Shown here: positions 1-7,494 of the stretch, piece after piece
How positions within the stretch are numbered: the first letter of the stretch is position 1
Layout of the letters: every line of letters begins with the position of its first letter
Assembly: GCF_000687875.1 (NCBI RefSeq)
Contig: NZ_JHYG01000004.1
Span: forward strand, 124,001-188,000
Length of the DNA stretch: 64,000 nucleotides
Origin: Acidocella facilis ATCC 35904
GTDB lineage: Bacteria; Pseudomonadota; Alphaproteobacteria; Acetobacterales; Acetobacteraceae
Direction of reading: 5' to 3'
Made by a program: the position numbers and the translations under genes
Notes under the pieces: generated by a model
The model's database searches: none
Told to the model about the DNA's origin: nothing
Seen by the model: the letters and a program-made list of their open reading frames with translations, nothing else

Positions 1-14
1 ACCGCGCGGATATG

Positions 15-37
15 AAAAAAGGGGCAGACATGCCCCT
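15..37 (-). terminator. Rho-independent terminator after purS
   Basis: On the minus strand a 6-bp GC-rich stem with a four-base loop (plus-strand arms 21-26 and 31-36) is followed by six T residues (15-20). It lies 45 bases past the purS stop, so purC-purS transcription probably ends here and purQ is not simply the next gene of this unit. Confidence 0.85.
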
Positions 38-81
38 TTAAGTGCAGAGCCAGGGCGCGGAAGTAAAGCGCCCTGCCCGAA

Positions 82-324
82 TCAGGCCGCGATTTCGACC
101 TTGAAGCTCTCGATCACGGTATTGGCCAGCAGCTTGCGGGCCATATCTTCGGCCTGGGTCTTAGCCTTGGCGGCATCCGTCTCGGTCAGCTCCAGCTCGA
201 TGATCTTGCCCATGCGCACCTCGCCCACCTGGTCAAAGCCCAGATTATTCAGCGCATGGCCAATGGCCTTGCCCTGCGGGTCAAGCACGCCGTTTTTCAG
301 CATGATGGTGACAATGGCCTTCAT
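82..324 (-). CDS. purS: Phosphoribosylformylglycinamidine synthase subunit PurS
   Basis: Small subunit of the three-part FGAM synthase (PurS-PurQ-PurL) of cytosolic purine synthesis; in this family PurS bridges the glutaminase PurQ and the synthase PurL. The protein has the usual length of 80 residues. It opens with the family pattern of a short beta strand (KAIVTIMLKNGVLDPQG) and a central G-K-x-I-E-L-E-L strand. It follows purC on the same strand with a 50-base gap, the common alphaproteobacterial order. A terminator follows it rather than purQ. Identification is firm. Confidence 0.93.
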   Translation of the reverse strand: MKAIVTIMLKNGVLDPQGKAIGHALNNLGFDQVGEVRMGKIIELELTETDAAKAKTQAEDMARKLLANTVIESFKVEIAA

Positions 325-364
325 CTATCACAAAACCTTTTTATCAATTGCTGCGGATCGTTCG

Positions 365-384
365 GATGCAATTATTATTGCATC
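365..384. other. Perfect palindrome across the purC stop codon
   Basis: Eight-base arms (365-372 and 377-384) around a four-base centre form an AT-rich hairpin that includes the purC stop codon at 375-377. There is no T-run, so it is not a standard terminator. It could affect purC-to-purS translation or mRNA processing; that is inference. Confidence 0.5.
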
Positions 385-1139
385 GTCTCCGGGCCCTTCA
401 TGTCCCGGGAGCCGGCTTCGGGGAGGATGCCCAGGCGGCGGGCGACTTCCTGATAGGCTTCCTCGATCTTGCCGAGGTCGCGGCGGAAGCGGTCCTTGTC
501 CATCTTCTCGTTGGTCTTGGCATCCCAGAGGCGGCAATTATCCGGGCTGATCTCGTCCGCCAGGACCACGCGCATCTCGTCATTCTCGTAGAGACGGCCG
601 AATTCCAGTTTGAAATCCACCAGCGTGATGCCGACGCCGAGGAACAGCCCGGTGAGGAAATCATTGATGCGCAGGGTGAGATGGACGATGTCGTCCATGT
701 CCGGCGGGGTCGCCCAGCCGAAGGCGGTGATATGCTCCTCGGCCACCATCGGGTCGTTCAGCGAATCGTTCTTATAATAATACTCAACGATCGAGCGCGG
801 CAGGCGCGTACCTTCCGGGATGCCCAGGCGCTGGGCGATGGAGCCGGCGGCGATGTTGCGCACCACCACCTCGATCGGGATGATCTCGACTTCCTTGATC
901 AGCTGCTCGCGCATGTTCAGGCGGCGGATGAAGTGGGTGGGGACGTTGATCTCCGCCAGCTTCGTCATCAGGAATTCGCTGATCCGGTTGTTCAGCACGC
1001 CCTTGCCGGTGATCGTGCCCTTCTTCTGGGCATTGAACGCGGTGGCGTCGTCCTTGAAATATTGCACGAGGGTGCCGGGCTCGGGGCCCTCGAACAGGAT
1101 CTTTGCTTTGCCCTCATAGAGCTGGCGGCGGCGGGCCAT
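375..1139 (-). CDS. purC: SAICAR synthase PurC
   Basis: Phosphoribosylaminoimidazole-succinocarboxamide synthase joins aspartate to CAIR using ATP in purine synthesis. The 254-residue length is typical. The family opening LYEGKAK is at residues 7-13, followed by [10 protein letters not shown] in the middle and the late [13 protein letters not shown] segment with catalytic acidic residues. The ATG lies within a CCATGG palindrome, so a weaker start for the opposite strand also exists there. It heads purC-purS. Identification is firm. Confidence 0.95.
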   Translation of the reverse strand: MARRRQLYEGKAKILFEGPEPGTLVQYFKDDATAFNAQKKGTITGKGVLNNRISEFLMTKLAEINVPTHFIRRLNMREQLIKEVEIIPIEVVVRNIAAGSIAQRLGIPEGTRLPRSIVEYYYKNDSLNDPMVAEEHITAFGWATPPDMDDIVHLTLRINDFLTGLFLGVGITLVDFKLEFGRLYENDEMRVVLADEISPDNCRLWDAKTNEKMDKDRFRRDLGKIEEAYQEVARRLGILPEAGSRDMKGPETMQ

Positions 1140-1275
1140 GGCGGAACAACCTTCGAAATTAACGGAGCCGGTCTATACCAAGGGTGCCCCCGGAATACCA
1201 TGGGGGGCCAAGCATGGGCGCCAAGACCCTGGCCGGGCTGCGCGAAAGGGCGGGTCAGGCTATCTGACTTTAACC

Positions 1276-2451
1276 ATGGAAACGCCCGAAACCTTCCCGA
1301 TCAACCGGGCCGCCTTCTGCGGTCTTCTGGCCATGTTCGTCAGCATCGGCGTGGCCCGGTTCGGCTTCGCGCCGATCGTCCCGGCGCTGGCGAAGGCACA
1401 TTGGTACAGCGCGGCCGCCGCCTTCTGGCTGGGGGCGGCGAATCTGGCCGGCTATTTCATCGGCGCGGCGGTGATGCGGGTCTGGCGGCGCCCCTTCGCG
1501 GCGAAGCCGGCGGTGCTGGGCTTCATGGGGCTGACCGCCTTGTCCATCCTGGCTTCGGCGCTGAACTGGGGCTGGCTCTGGTTCGGGGCCTGGCGGCTGC
1601 TCTCTGGCATCACCGGCGGGATTTTGATGGTGCTGATGGCCGCCGCCGTGGTCGGCCGGGCGCCGGCCCGGGCTCGCGGCAAGGTCTCGGGCATCACCTT
1701 CGCCGGGATGGGGGCGGGCACGGCCTTCAGCGCCATTCTGCTGCCGCTGCTGCTGGCGCGCGGGCTGGTCTGCACCTGGATCGTGCTGGGCGTTGTCAGT
1801 GTCGCGGCGACCTTGGCGGTGGCGCTGATGATGCCGCCAGCGCGGATCACCCCGCCGCCGCGCCATGCCGCGAACGGGCTGCCGCCGCGGGTGGTGCTGC
1901 TGATGATCACCGCCTATGCGCTCTCGGCCTTGGGCTTCGTGCCGCATATGCTGTTCCTCTCCAGCTTCGCGGCTTTGGGGCTTGGGCGCGGCGTGGCGGC
2001 GGGGGCGGAGCTGGCCGCCTGCCTGGGGGTGGCGGCGATGTTGGGGCCGCTGATCCTGGGGCGGGTGGCCGACCGGTTCGGCTTTCTGCCGACATTGGGG
2101 GCTGGGTATGTGCTGATGGGGTGCGGCGTGGCGCTGCCGCTGCTGATGCACGCGCAGCTGGCGCTGGCGGTCTCCGCCCTGGTGGTGGGCGCCATCGCAC
2201 TGGGTTCGGTGATGCTGGTGGCGGGGGCGATTGCCGGCATGGTGCCGCCGGCCCGGCTCTCCGCCGATTGGGGGTTGGCGACGATGGCCTATGCGGTGAT
2301 GCAGGCCGGTGTGGCGGCGCTGTTCTCCAACCTGTTCCATCTCACCGGCAGCTATGAGCTGCTCTTTGGCATCGGCGCGCTGGCGATGCTGGTCAGCATC
2401 GGCCTGATCGGGCTCTGCCTCAGGCTGACGGCCGCCGCTGAGGCTTATTGA
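1276..2451 (+). CDS. MFS transporter, YbfB/YjiJ family
   Basis: Inner-membrane major facilitator protein of unknown substrate. From this ATG it is 391 residues and almost entirely hydrophobic, with spacing that fits 12 membrane helices. The opening RAAFCGLLAMFVSIGVARFG resembles the YbfB/YjiJ group, with a VARFGFAPIVPAL stretch at the first helix. An upstream in-frame ATG at 1138 would add 46 polar residues and overlap the purC start, so I prefer 1276, although no strong ribosome site precedes it. It is divergent from purC and converges on nemA, separated by a terminator. Confidence 0.8.
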   Translation: METPETFPINRAAFCGLLAMFVSIGVARFGFAPIVPALAKAHWYSAAAAFWLGAANLAGYFIGAAVMRVWRRPFAAKPAVLGFMGLTALSILASALNWGWLWFGAWRLLSGITGGILMVLMAAAVVGRAPARARGKVSGITFAGMGAGTAFSAILLPLLLARGLVCTWIVLGVVSVAATLAVALMMPPARITPPPRHAANGLPPRVVLLMITAYALSALGFVPHMLFLSSFAALGLGRGVAAGAELAACLGVAAMLGPLILGRVADRFGFLPTLGAGYVLMGCGVALPLLMHAQLALAVSALVVGAIALGSVMLVAGAIAGMVPPARLSADWGLATMAYAVMQAGVAALFSNLFHLTGSYELLFGIGALAMLVSIGLIGLCLRLTAAAEAY

Positions 2452-2456
2452 TGGCC

Positions 2457-2486
2457 AAAAAACCAGCCCCGCCGAAGCGGGGCTGG
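2457..2486 (-). terminator. Terminator for nemA
   Basis: A 10-bp stem (plus-strand arms 2463-2472 and 2477-2486) with a four-base loop is followed on the minus strand by six T residues (2457-2462). It sits seven bases past the nemA stop and just after the MFS stop codon. Confidence 0.88.
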
Positions 2487-2492
2487 GGGAGG

Positions 2493-3554
2493 TCAGGCGA
2501 CGGTCTCGAGGGCCGGGTAGTCGGTGTAGCCTTTCGGGCCCTGGCCATACATCGTGCTGGTATCCAGCTCGTTCAGCGGCGCGTTCTGCTTGAGCCGGGT
2601 GACCAGGTCCGGGTTGGCGATGAAGGCCTTGCCCCAGGCGACGGCATCGCACACGCCATCGGCCAGCGCGGCCTCGGCGCTCTCCTTGGTGAAGCCCTCA
2701 TTGGCGATATAGACGCCGCCGAAGGCTTTCTTCAGCTGCGGGCCGATCCAGTCTTCCGCCTGGTGCTCGCGCGCGCAGATGAAGGCGATGTTCTTTTCGC
2801 GCAGCTCGCGGGCGACATAGGTGAAGGTGCCGAGACGGTCGGAATCGCCCATCGAATGGCTGTCCATGCGCGGGGCGAGATGCACGCCCACCAGCTCCGG
2901 GCCGAACACGGAGGCGGCGGCGTCCACCACTTCCAGCAGCAGCCGGGCGCGGTTCTGGATGGAGCCGCCATATTCGTCGGTGCGCTGATTGGTGGAATCC
3001 TGCAGGAACTGGTCGAGCAGATAGCCGTTGGCGCCGTGGATCTCGACACCGTCAAACCCGGCCATCTGCGCGTTCATCGCCGCCTTGCGGTAGCATTCGA
3101 TGATGCCGGGGATTTCGCTGAGCTCCAGCGCGCGCGGGGTGACGTAATCCTGCAGCGGGCGCACCAGGCTGACATGGCCCTGGGCGGCGATGGCCGAGGG
3201 GGCCACCGGCAGCTCGCCATTCAGATAGAGCGGGGCGGAGATGCGGCCGACATGCCAGAGCTGGGCGAAGATCAGCCCGCCTTTGTTATGCACCGCCTTG
3301 GTGACCAGCTTCCAGCCTTCCACCTGCTCCTGGCTCCACAGGCCGGGCGTGTCCGGGTAGCCGACACCCATCGGGGTGACGGAGGTGGCTTCGGTGATGA
3401 TCAGCCCGGCATCAGCGCGCTGGGCGTAATATTCGGCCATCAGCGCGTTGGGCACGCGGCCTTCGGAGGCGCGGCAGCGTGTGAGGGGGGCCATGATGAT
3501 GCGGTTGCGCAGGGTGAGTTCGCCGAGCTTCAGCGGGTCAAACAAATTGGGCAT
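2493..3554 (-). CDS. nemA: Old yellow enzyme family alkene reductase (NemA-like)
   Basis: FMN-dependent NADPH reductase for activated alkenes, nitro compounds or quinone-like electrophiles. The 353 residues form the expected single TIM barrel. Visible family motifs are the N-terminal LFDPLKLGELTLRNRIIMAPLTR, the VTKAVHNKGG/FAQLWHVGR region that contacts FMN, and the HGANGYLLDQFL segment that carries the catalytic His/Asn pair. It is encoded 37 bases after an ArsR-family regulator on the same strand. That suggests a two-gene unit like nemR-nemA, but with an ArsR rather than a TetR repressor. Native substrate is unknown. Confidence 0.9.
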   Translation of the reverse strand: MPNLFDPLKLGELTLRNRIIMAPLTRCRASEGRVPNALMAEYYAQRADAGLIITEATSVTPMGVGYPDTPGLWSQEQVEGWKLVTKAVHNKGGLIFAQLWHVGRISAPLYLNGELPVAPSAIAAQGHVSLVRPLQDYVTPRALELSEIPGIIECYRKAAMNAQMAGFDGVEIHGANGYLLDQFLQDSTNQRTDEYGGSIQNRARLLLEVVDAAASVFGPELVGVHLAPRMDSHSMGDSDRLGTFTYVARELREKNIAFICAREHQAEDWIGPQLKKAFGGVYIANEGFTKESAEAALADGVCDAVAWGKAFIANPDLVTRLKQNAPLNELDTSTMYGQGPKGYTDYPALETVA

Positions 3555-3591
3555 GGTTCGTCCTTGTTTCAGGTTGAGAGGAAAAGCGCGC

Positions 3592-3906
3592 TCATAGCTG
3601 CGCCTTCAGCAGGGTGAGGAATTCCGCGATGGCGGCTTCATCGCGTTGGTAGAACACGAATTGGCCGCATTTTTTCGCGGTGATGAGGCCGGCCTGGTGC
3701 AGGATGGCGAGATGGCCGGAGACGGTGGATTGCGACAGGGTGCAGGCGGATTCGATTTTCTGGGCGCAGACGCCCCATTCATACGGGTGGTCCTGGCCGG
3801 GAAAATGCTTTGCCGGGTCGCGCAGCCCGCGCAGGATGGAGAGCCGCGCCGGGTTGGCGAGGGCTTTCAGGATTTCATCCAGTGCGGGCGGGCTCTGCAT
3901 CGTCAT
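3592..3906 (-). CDS. ArsR-family transcriptional regulator
   Basis: A 104-residue winged-helix repressor. The recognition helix region CTLSQSTVSGHLAILHQAGL and the N-terminal LKALANPARLSILRGL are characteristic of ArsR proteins. Three cysteines (near 47, 54 and 80) include two flanking the DNA-binding helix region. The classical metal-site CVC motif is absent, so thiol-based sensing of electrophiles that the neighbouring reductase detoxifies is a plausible inference. A palindrome 15 bases upstream of the start suggests autoregulation of arsR-nemA. Confidence 0.85.
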   Translation of the reverse strand: MTMQSPPALDEILKALANPARLSILRGLRDPAKHFPGQDHPYEWGVCAQKIESACTLSQSTVSGHLAILHQAGLITAKKCGQFVFYQRDEAAIAEFLTLLKAQL

Positions 3907-3920
3907 CTGTCGATATTTAG

Positions 3921-3936
3921 ATCGGTAATTTCCGAT
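3921..3936 (-). promoter_or_regulatory. Candidate ArsR operator
   Basis: Inverted repeat with arms ATCGG (3921-3925) and CCGAT (3932-3936) around an AT-rich six-base centre. It lies 15 bases upstream of the arsR start codon. The position and AT-rich spacer fit an ArsR-type autoregulatory site. No experimental support is visible. Confidence 0.5.
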
Positions 3937-3943
3937 TTAAAGG

Positions 3944-4076
3944 GCAAAAGTTTTTGAGGGTGTGGGAACTTTTTTCAAAAAGTTCCCACAAACGCCCGGG
4001 GAATGGCACTGGCAGTGCCAAAACCCCCAACATTTCTGTCGCTTTTTTGAAAAAAAGCGACGCAAAAAACTTTTGC
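3944..4076. repeat. Family A intergenic repeat, copy 1 (full)
   Basis: Outer inverted ends GCAAAAG/CTTTTGC at 3944-3950 and 4070-4076. Inside are a left hairpin with stem GTGGGAAC, a central hairpin TGGCACT..AGTGCCA and a right hairpin with stem GTCGC; left and right apices are T-run/A-run. It abuts the epmB stop codon and is probably its terminator. Confidence 0.85.
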
Positions 4077-5048
4077 TTATAAAGGGATTTTCCCCAGCCC
4101 CCCAGGCCGATCGAGAATATAGGTCGGAAACGCCGTCCCGCTGATCCGGCCCCGCAGCGCCGCCAAAATCTCCCGCCCACGCGCCGGTTCCACATGAAAG
4201 CGCGCGGTGCCGGGGGCGGGGTCGAGCTGGTGCAGGTAGTAAGGCTTCACCCGGGCGCGGAGCATGGCGCGGAACAGCGCCGCCAGCGCGTCCTCACTGT
4301 CATTCACGCCCTTCAGCAGCACGGTCTGGCCCAGCAGCGGCAGGCCCAGCCGGGAGAGGCGCCGCAGGCCGGCATTGGCCTCGGGCGAGAATTCCCGGGC
4401 GTGATTGGCATGCACGGCGATGTAGAGCGGGGTTTCGATGTCCAGGGCGGCCAGCAGCGCGTCACTGAGCAGAGACGGGTCGGCCACCGGCACCCGGCTA
4501 TGGATGCGCAGCAGCTCGACATGGGGGATCGCCTGCAGGCGGCGCAGAATGTCGCCGAGGCGGCGCGGGGAGAGGATCAGCGGGTCGCCGCCGGTGAGGA
4601 TGATTTCGCGGATGGCGGGGCGCTCGGCGATGTAGGCATAGGCGGCGTCCAGTTCATCGGCGGAGAGCAGGCCGCCATCCGGGCCGACCTGTTCGCGGCG
4701 GAAGCAGAAGCGGCAATAGACCGGGCAGGCCAGCAGCGGCTTCAGCAAAGCCCGGTCCGGGTAGCGGTGGACGATGCCGGGGATAGGGGAGAGGGCTTCG
4801 TCGGCGATCGGGTCGGCATCCTCATGCGGAGCGGTGATCAGCTCCGCCGCATCGGGGATGAATTGCAGGCCCAGCGGGTCGGACGGCGTTTCGATGCGCG
4901 CGGCCAAAGCGGGGGGCACGGCGATGGCGTAGCGGGTGGCGACGGCCTGCGCGTCCGCCAGCTTTTCGGGCGGCAGCAGCCCGGCCTGCACCAGCTCTTG
5001 CGGGGTGCGCAGCGTGCGTTGTTTGGGAGAGGAAATTCCGTCCGGCAT
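4077..5048 (-). CDS. epmB: EF-P lysine 2,3-aminomutase-like protein EpmB
   Basis: Radical SAM/PLP enzyme that converts (S)-alpha-lysine to (R)-beta-lysine, the donor for modification of elongation factor P. In 323 residues the radical SAM cluster motif C-x3-C-x2-C is at Cys108, Cys112 and Cys115, followed by a TGGDPL stretch. The C-terminal PGG-L-GK-IPL carries the expected PLP lysine near residue 320. Length matches EpmB rather than the longer catabolic KamA. It is divergent from epmA with 23 bases between the starts, which strongly supports the EF-P role over lysine fermentation. No efp gene is in the window. Confidence 0.92.
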   Translation of the reverse strand: MPDGISSPKQRTLRTPQELVQAGLLPPEKLADAQAVATRYAIAVPPALAARIETPSDPLGLQFIPDAAELITAPHEDADPIADEALSPIPGIVHRYPDRALLKPLLACPVYCRFCFRREQVGPDGGLLSADELDAAYAYIAERPAIREIILTGGDPLILSPRRLGDILRRLQAIPHVELLRIHSRVPVADPSLLSDALLAALDIETPLYIAVHANHAREFSPEANAGLRRLSRLGLPLLGQTVLLKGVNDSEDALAALFRAMLRARVKPYYLHQLDPAPGTARFHVEPARGREILAALRGRISGTAFPTYILDRPGGLGKIPL

Positions 5049-5071
5049 CGGGAGCGTGTAAACCGGCGGGC

Positions 5072-6040
5072 ATGAGCTCTCAACCCTGGCAGACCCTGCC
5101 CGACCGCATGGCGCTTCTGCGCCGGCGCAATCTTCTGGCTTCGGGCGTGCGCGCCTTCTTCACCGCGCGCGGCTATAGTGAGGTGGAAACACCTTATGCC
5201 GTGGCGGCACCAGGGGAGGAGGTGCATCTTCGCGCCCGCCAGGCCGGGGAGGAATGGCTGAACACCTCGCCGGAATTCGCGATGAAGAAGCTGTTGGCCG
5301 GAGGCTCGGGGCCGATTTTTCAGATGGCGCGGGTGTGGCGCGATGAGCCATGGTCCGACACCCATGCGCCGGAATTCACCATGCTGGAATGGTACGCGCT
5401 GCATGCGGATATGGGCGCGCTGATGGCGGAGACGTTTGCACTGTTGCAGGCGACGCTGCCGCCGGCGGTGAGCTGCCGGGGGATCACCACCGTGCTGGAT
5501 GAGCCCGAGTATCTGAGCGTGGCGGAGGCGTTTGCGCGCTATGCCGGCGCGGATGTGCTGGGCACGGCGGGGGATGCAAGGGCGCTGGCGGCGCAGGCGG
5601 GGGTGGCGCTGCGGGATGGTGAGGAGTGGGAGGATCTGTTTTTCCGGCTGTTGCTGGAGAAGATCGAGCCGCATCTGGGGCGGGGGCGGGCGACGTTTCT
5701 CACCCATTGGCCGGCCGCGCAGGCGGCTTTGGCGCGTAGATGCCCGCAGGATGAACGGGTGGCGGAGCGGTTTGAGCTGTATGTCTGCGGCATCGAGCTG
5801 GCGAATGCGTTTGTCGAGCTGACGGATGCGGCGGAGCAGCGGGCAAGGTTTATCGAGGACCGGGCGCGGCGGCATGCCCTGTATGGGCCGGACTGGGCGC
5901 TGGATGAGGAATTTCTGCAGGCGGTGGGGCAGTTGCCGGCCTGTGCCGGGATCGCGCTGGGGTTCGACCGGCTGGCGATGCTGGCGACCAATGCCAGGCG
6001 CATTGCCGATGTTTTATGGCTGCCCGCGGCACCTATATAA
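5072..6040 (+). CDS. epmA: EF-P--(R)-beta-lysine ligase EpmA
   Basis: A truncated class II lysyl-tRNA-synthetase paralogue that attaches beta-lysine to a conserved lysine of elongation factor P, helping ribosomes through polyproline stretches. The 322 residues contain only the catalytic core: motif 2 around FQMARVWRDE, the EFTMLEWY strand, and motif 3 GIALGFDRLAML near the C terminus. The N-terminal anticodon-binding domain of true LysRS is absent, as expected for EpmA. It is divergent from epmB. Its stop codon lies within the first unit of a 28-bp tandem duplication. Confidence 0.93.
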   Translation: MSSQPWQTLPDRMALLRRRNLLASGVRAFFTARGYSEVETPYAVAAPGEEVHLRARQAGEEWLNTSPEFAMKKLLAGGSGPIFQMARVWRDEPWSDTHAPEFTMLEWYALHADMGALMAETFALLQATLPPAVSCRGITTVLDEPEYLSVAEAFARYAGADVLGTAGDARALAAQAGVALRDGEEWEDLFFRLLLEKIEPHLGRGRATFLTHWPAAQAALARRCPQDERVAERFELYVCGIELANAFVELTDAAEQRARFIEDRARRHALYGPDWALDEEFLQAVGQLPACAGIALGFDRLAMLATNARRIADVLWLPAAPI

Positions 6041-6091
6041 GAGGCTCTGAAGGAGAGTTTTTCTATAAGAGGCTCTGAAGGAGAGTTTTTC
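6036..6091 (+). repeat. Perfect 28-bp tandem duplication with two Shine-Dalgarno sites
   Basis: Units at 6036-6063 and 6064-6091 are identical. Each contains GAAGGAGAG. The second unit ends one base before the ATG at 6093, so its GGAG is the likely ribosome site of the lipoprotein gene. The first unit holds the epmA stop codon. Confidence 0.95.
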
Positions 6092-6092
6092 G

Positions 6093-6452
6093 ATGCGTCC
6101 GATTTATGCTCTGGCTTTGGGTTTGGGGCTGGCCGGTTGTGCGACGGGGCCGAGCCTGGATACGCGGTTGGCGAGCTATATCGGCGCGCCGGAAGCGACG
6201 CTGGTGGCGCAGTTCGGCGTGCCGCAGCGGCAGATCAAGGTGGGGGATATCACCTATCTGGCCTACACGCTGCGGTATGACGCGCAGAGCATCCCGATGG
6301 GGCCTGTCTGGGGCGGATGGGGCTGGGGACCGGGCTGGGGGGCGTATGGCGGCCTGCCTGCGGATGTGCAGATTTACAGCTGTGAGGCGACCTTCGCGCT
6401 GCAGGGCGGCAAGGTGGAGAATTATACGCTGCGTGGGAATGATTGCCGCTAG
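6093..6452 (+). CDS. Small lipoprotein of unknown function
   Basis: A 119-residue precursor with a short signal peptide ending in a lipobox (LAGC, Cys about residue 16), so a membrane-anchored periplasmic lipoprotein. After it comes a short domain resembling small outer-membrane-lipoprotein folds with an ATLVAQFGVPQ segment. A Gly/Trp-rich stretch (WGGWGWGPGWG, residues about 74-84) and two late cysteines follow. Function is not recognised. It lies 52 bases after epmA, with its own Shine-Dalgarno from a tandem duplication. Its TAG stop codon is the first three bases of a family B repeat. Confidence 0.75.
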   Translation: MRPIYALALGLGLAGCATGPSLDTRLASYIGAPEATLVAQFGVPQRQIKVGDITYLAYTLRYDAQSIPMGPVWGGWGWGPGWGAYGGLPADVQIYSCEATFALQGGKVENYTLRGNDCR

Positions 6453-6553
6453 AGCTTCAAGCTTTTAGCTTGATGCTCTAGCTTTTGTTTTGGCGAGCAA
6501 TTTCATGTGGTTATCTTGACGCTGGCGCGTCAACCTAAACACATATTGCTCTA
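6450..6553. repeat. Family B intergenic repeat, copy 1
   Basis: Starts with TAGAGC (6450) and ends with GCTCTA (6553). The first hairpin (6450-6480) pairs TAGAGC-x-TCAAGC with its complement and is followed by GCTTTTGTTTT. A second hairpin contains TTGACGC/GCGTCAA. The first hairpin plus T-rich tail would work as a terminator for the lipoprotein gene. Confidence 0.75.
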
Positions 6554-6563
6554 AAAACTGATA

Positions 6564-6618
6564 AACGTTTTTGGGGGTGTGGGGTGTTTTTTCAAAAACA
6601 CCCCACACCTTTTTTAAG
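6564..6618. repeat. Family A repeat, copy 2 (partial)
   Basis: One hairpin module only: GTGTGGGGTG stem around the TTTTTTCAAAAA apex, preceded by CGTTTTTGGG and followed by a T-run. It lies between the family B copy and the 3' end of thiE. Confidence 0.75.
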
Positions 6619-6626
6619 CCTCTTTT

Positions 6627-7262
6627 TTAGGCCTCCGGCGGCGTCGCGGCCTCGATGGCGTGCAGCATGGCTTTGACGCCGGCGGCCGCACCCTCCTTGT
6701 GGTTCCACACAGCTCCGGAGACGGCGAGGAATTCGGCGCGGACTTCCACCAGGGGGGCGCAGTTTTCGGCGGTGATGCCGCCGATGGCCACGCAGGGGAT
6801 TTCCATGGTCTCCGCCCAGAGCTTCAGCGTTTCGATCTCCGCCATTTCCGGCGGTGCCTTGGTGGTGGTGGGGAAGAAGGCGCCGAAGGCGACATAGTCG
6901 GCCCCGGCCTCGCCGGCTTCCATGGCCAGATGGCGGGAATTGTGGCAGGTGACGCCCAGGGTCAGATCGCCGAGGATTTTGCGGGCCTGTTTGGCGGGCA
7001 TGTCGGTCTGGCCGACATGGGCGCCGTCGCAGCCGGATTTTACCGCCAGGGCCGGATTGTCATTGAGCAGGAAGGCGACGTTCCGGCTTTGCGCGATGGG
7101 GCGCAGGCGGTCGATGACGCGCAGCAGCTCGGCTTCCGGCACGTCCTTCAGGCGCAATTGCAGGGCCGCGACGTCGCCGGCATCCAGGGCTTCGGCGAGG
7201 AGGCGCTCGAAATTCTCGGGCAGGATGGGCGGGGTGATGAGGTAGAGGCGGCAATCGGGCAT
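6627..7262 (-). CDS. thiE: Thiamine phosphate synthase ThiE
   Basis: Couples HMP-pyrophosphate with the thiazole phosphate to make thiamine phosphate in the cytosol. The 211-residue TIM barrel begins CRLYLITPP. It has the LQLRLKD strand, [20 protein letters not shown] (phosphate/Mg region), a GVTCHNS segment and the [13 protein letters not shown] loop. The AIGGIT strand near the C terminus binds phosphate. It follows the aldolase gene on the same strand after 232 bases that hold repeats. No other thiamine genes are nearby. A regulatory TenI-like homologue is the alternative. Confidence 0.85.
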   Translation of the reverse strand: MPDCRLYLITPPILPENFERLLAEALDAGDVAALQLRLKDVPEAELLRVIDRLRPIAQSRNVAFLLNDNPALAVKSGCDGAHVGQTDMPAKQARKILGDLTLGVTCHNSRHLAMEAGEAGADYVAFGAFFPTTTKAPPEMAEIETLKLWAETMEIPCVAIGGITAENCAPLVEVRAEFLAVSGAVWNHKEGAAAGVKAMLHAIEAATPPEA

Positions 7263-7285
7263 GAAGAACTCTTGAAAAAGAAAGA

Positions 7286-7325
7286 GCAGCCTTTTTGGAA
7301 AAAGGCTGCACCCAAAAACTTTTGC
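7286..7325. repeat. Family A repeat, copy 3 (right-hand part)
   Basis: Hairpin GCAGCC-TTTTTGGAAAAA-GGCTGC followed by CCCAAAAACTTTTGC, the right outer end of the family. It is downstream of fba on the minus strand and just upstream of thiE. Confidence 0.8.
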
Positions 7326-7374
7326 GACCTGGGTCCCGGGCGTGGCCGCATGGGTTGCCCAAAGTCGTGGGGTC

Positions 7375-7492
7375 TGGGGCCTCTCGGCCCCAGCGGGGTG
7401 CAGGGGCGTCGCCCCAAAGGGGCGCCGCTTTGTATGAGGCGCGCCTCCGGCGCGAGGCCCCTGCTGGGGTTCAAAGGGGTAAAGCCCCTTTG
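7375..7492. repeat. GC-rich multi-hairpin block after fba
   Basis: Contains TGGGGCC-tctc-GGCCCCA (7375-7392), a GGGGCG/CGCCCC hairpin, GC-rich arms CCCCAGC and GCTGGGG, and CAAAGGGG-taaag-CCCCTTTG (7472-7492), which lies two bases from the fba stop codon. Looks like a structured intergenic repeat or terminator array. No coding signal is evident. Confidence 0.55.
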
Positions 7493-7494
7493 CC

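Noticed and set aside
348-2652. Long open frames on both strands over purC and the MFS gene
   Set aside because: They are shadows produced by high third-position GC; their translations are Arg/Gly/Ala-rich, lack domain motifs, and overlap clearly conserved genes.
4077-5048. Catabolic lysine 2,3-aminomutase (KamA)
   Set aside because: Shorter than KamA and divergent from epmA, so EF-P modification is far more likely.
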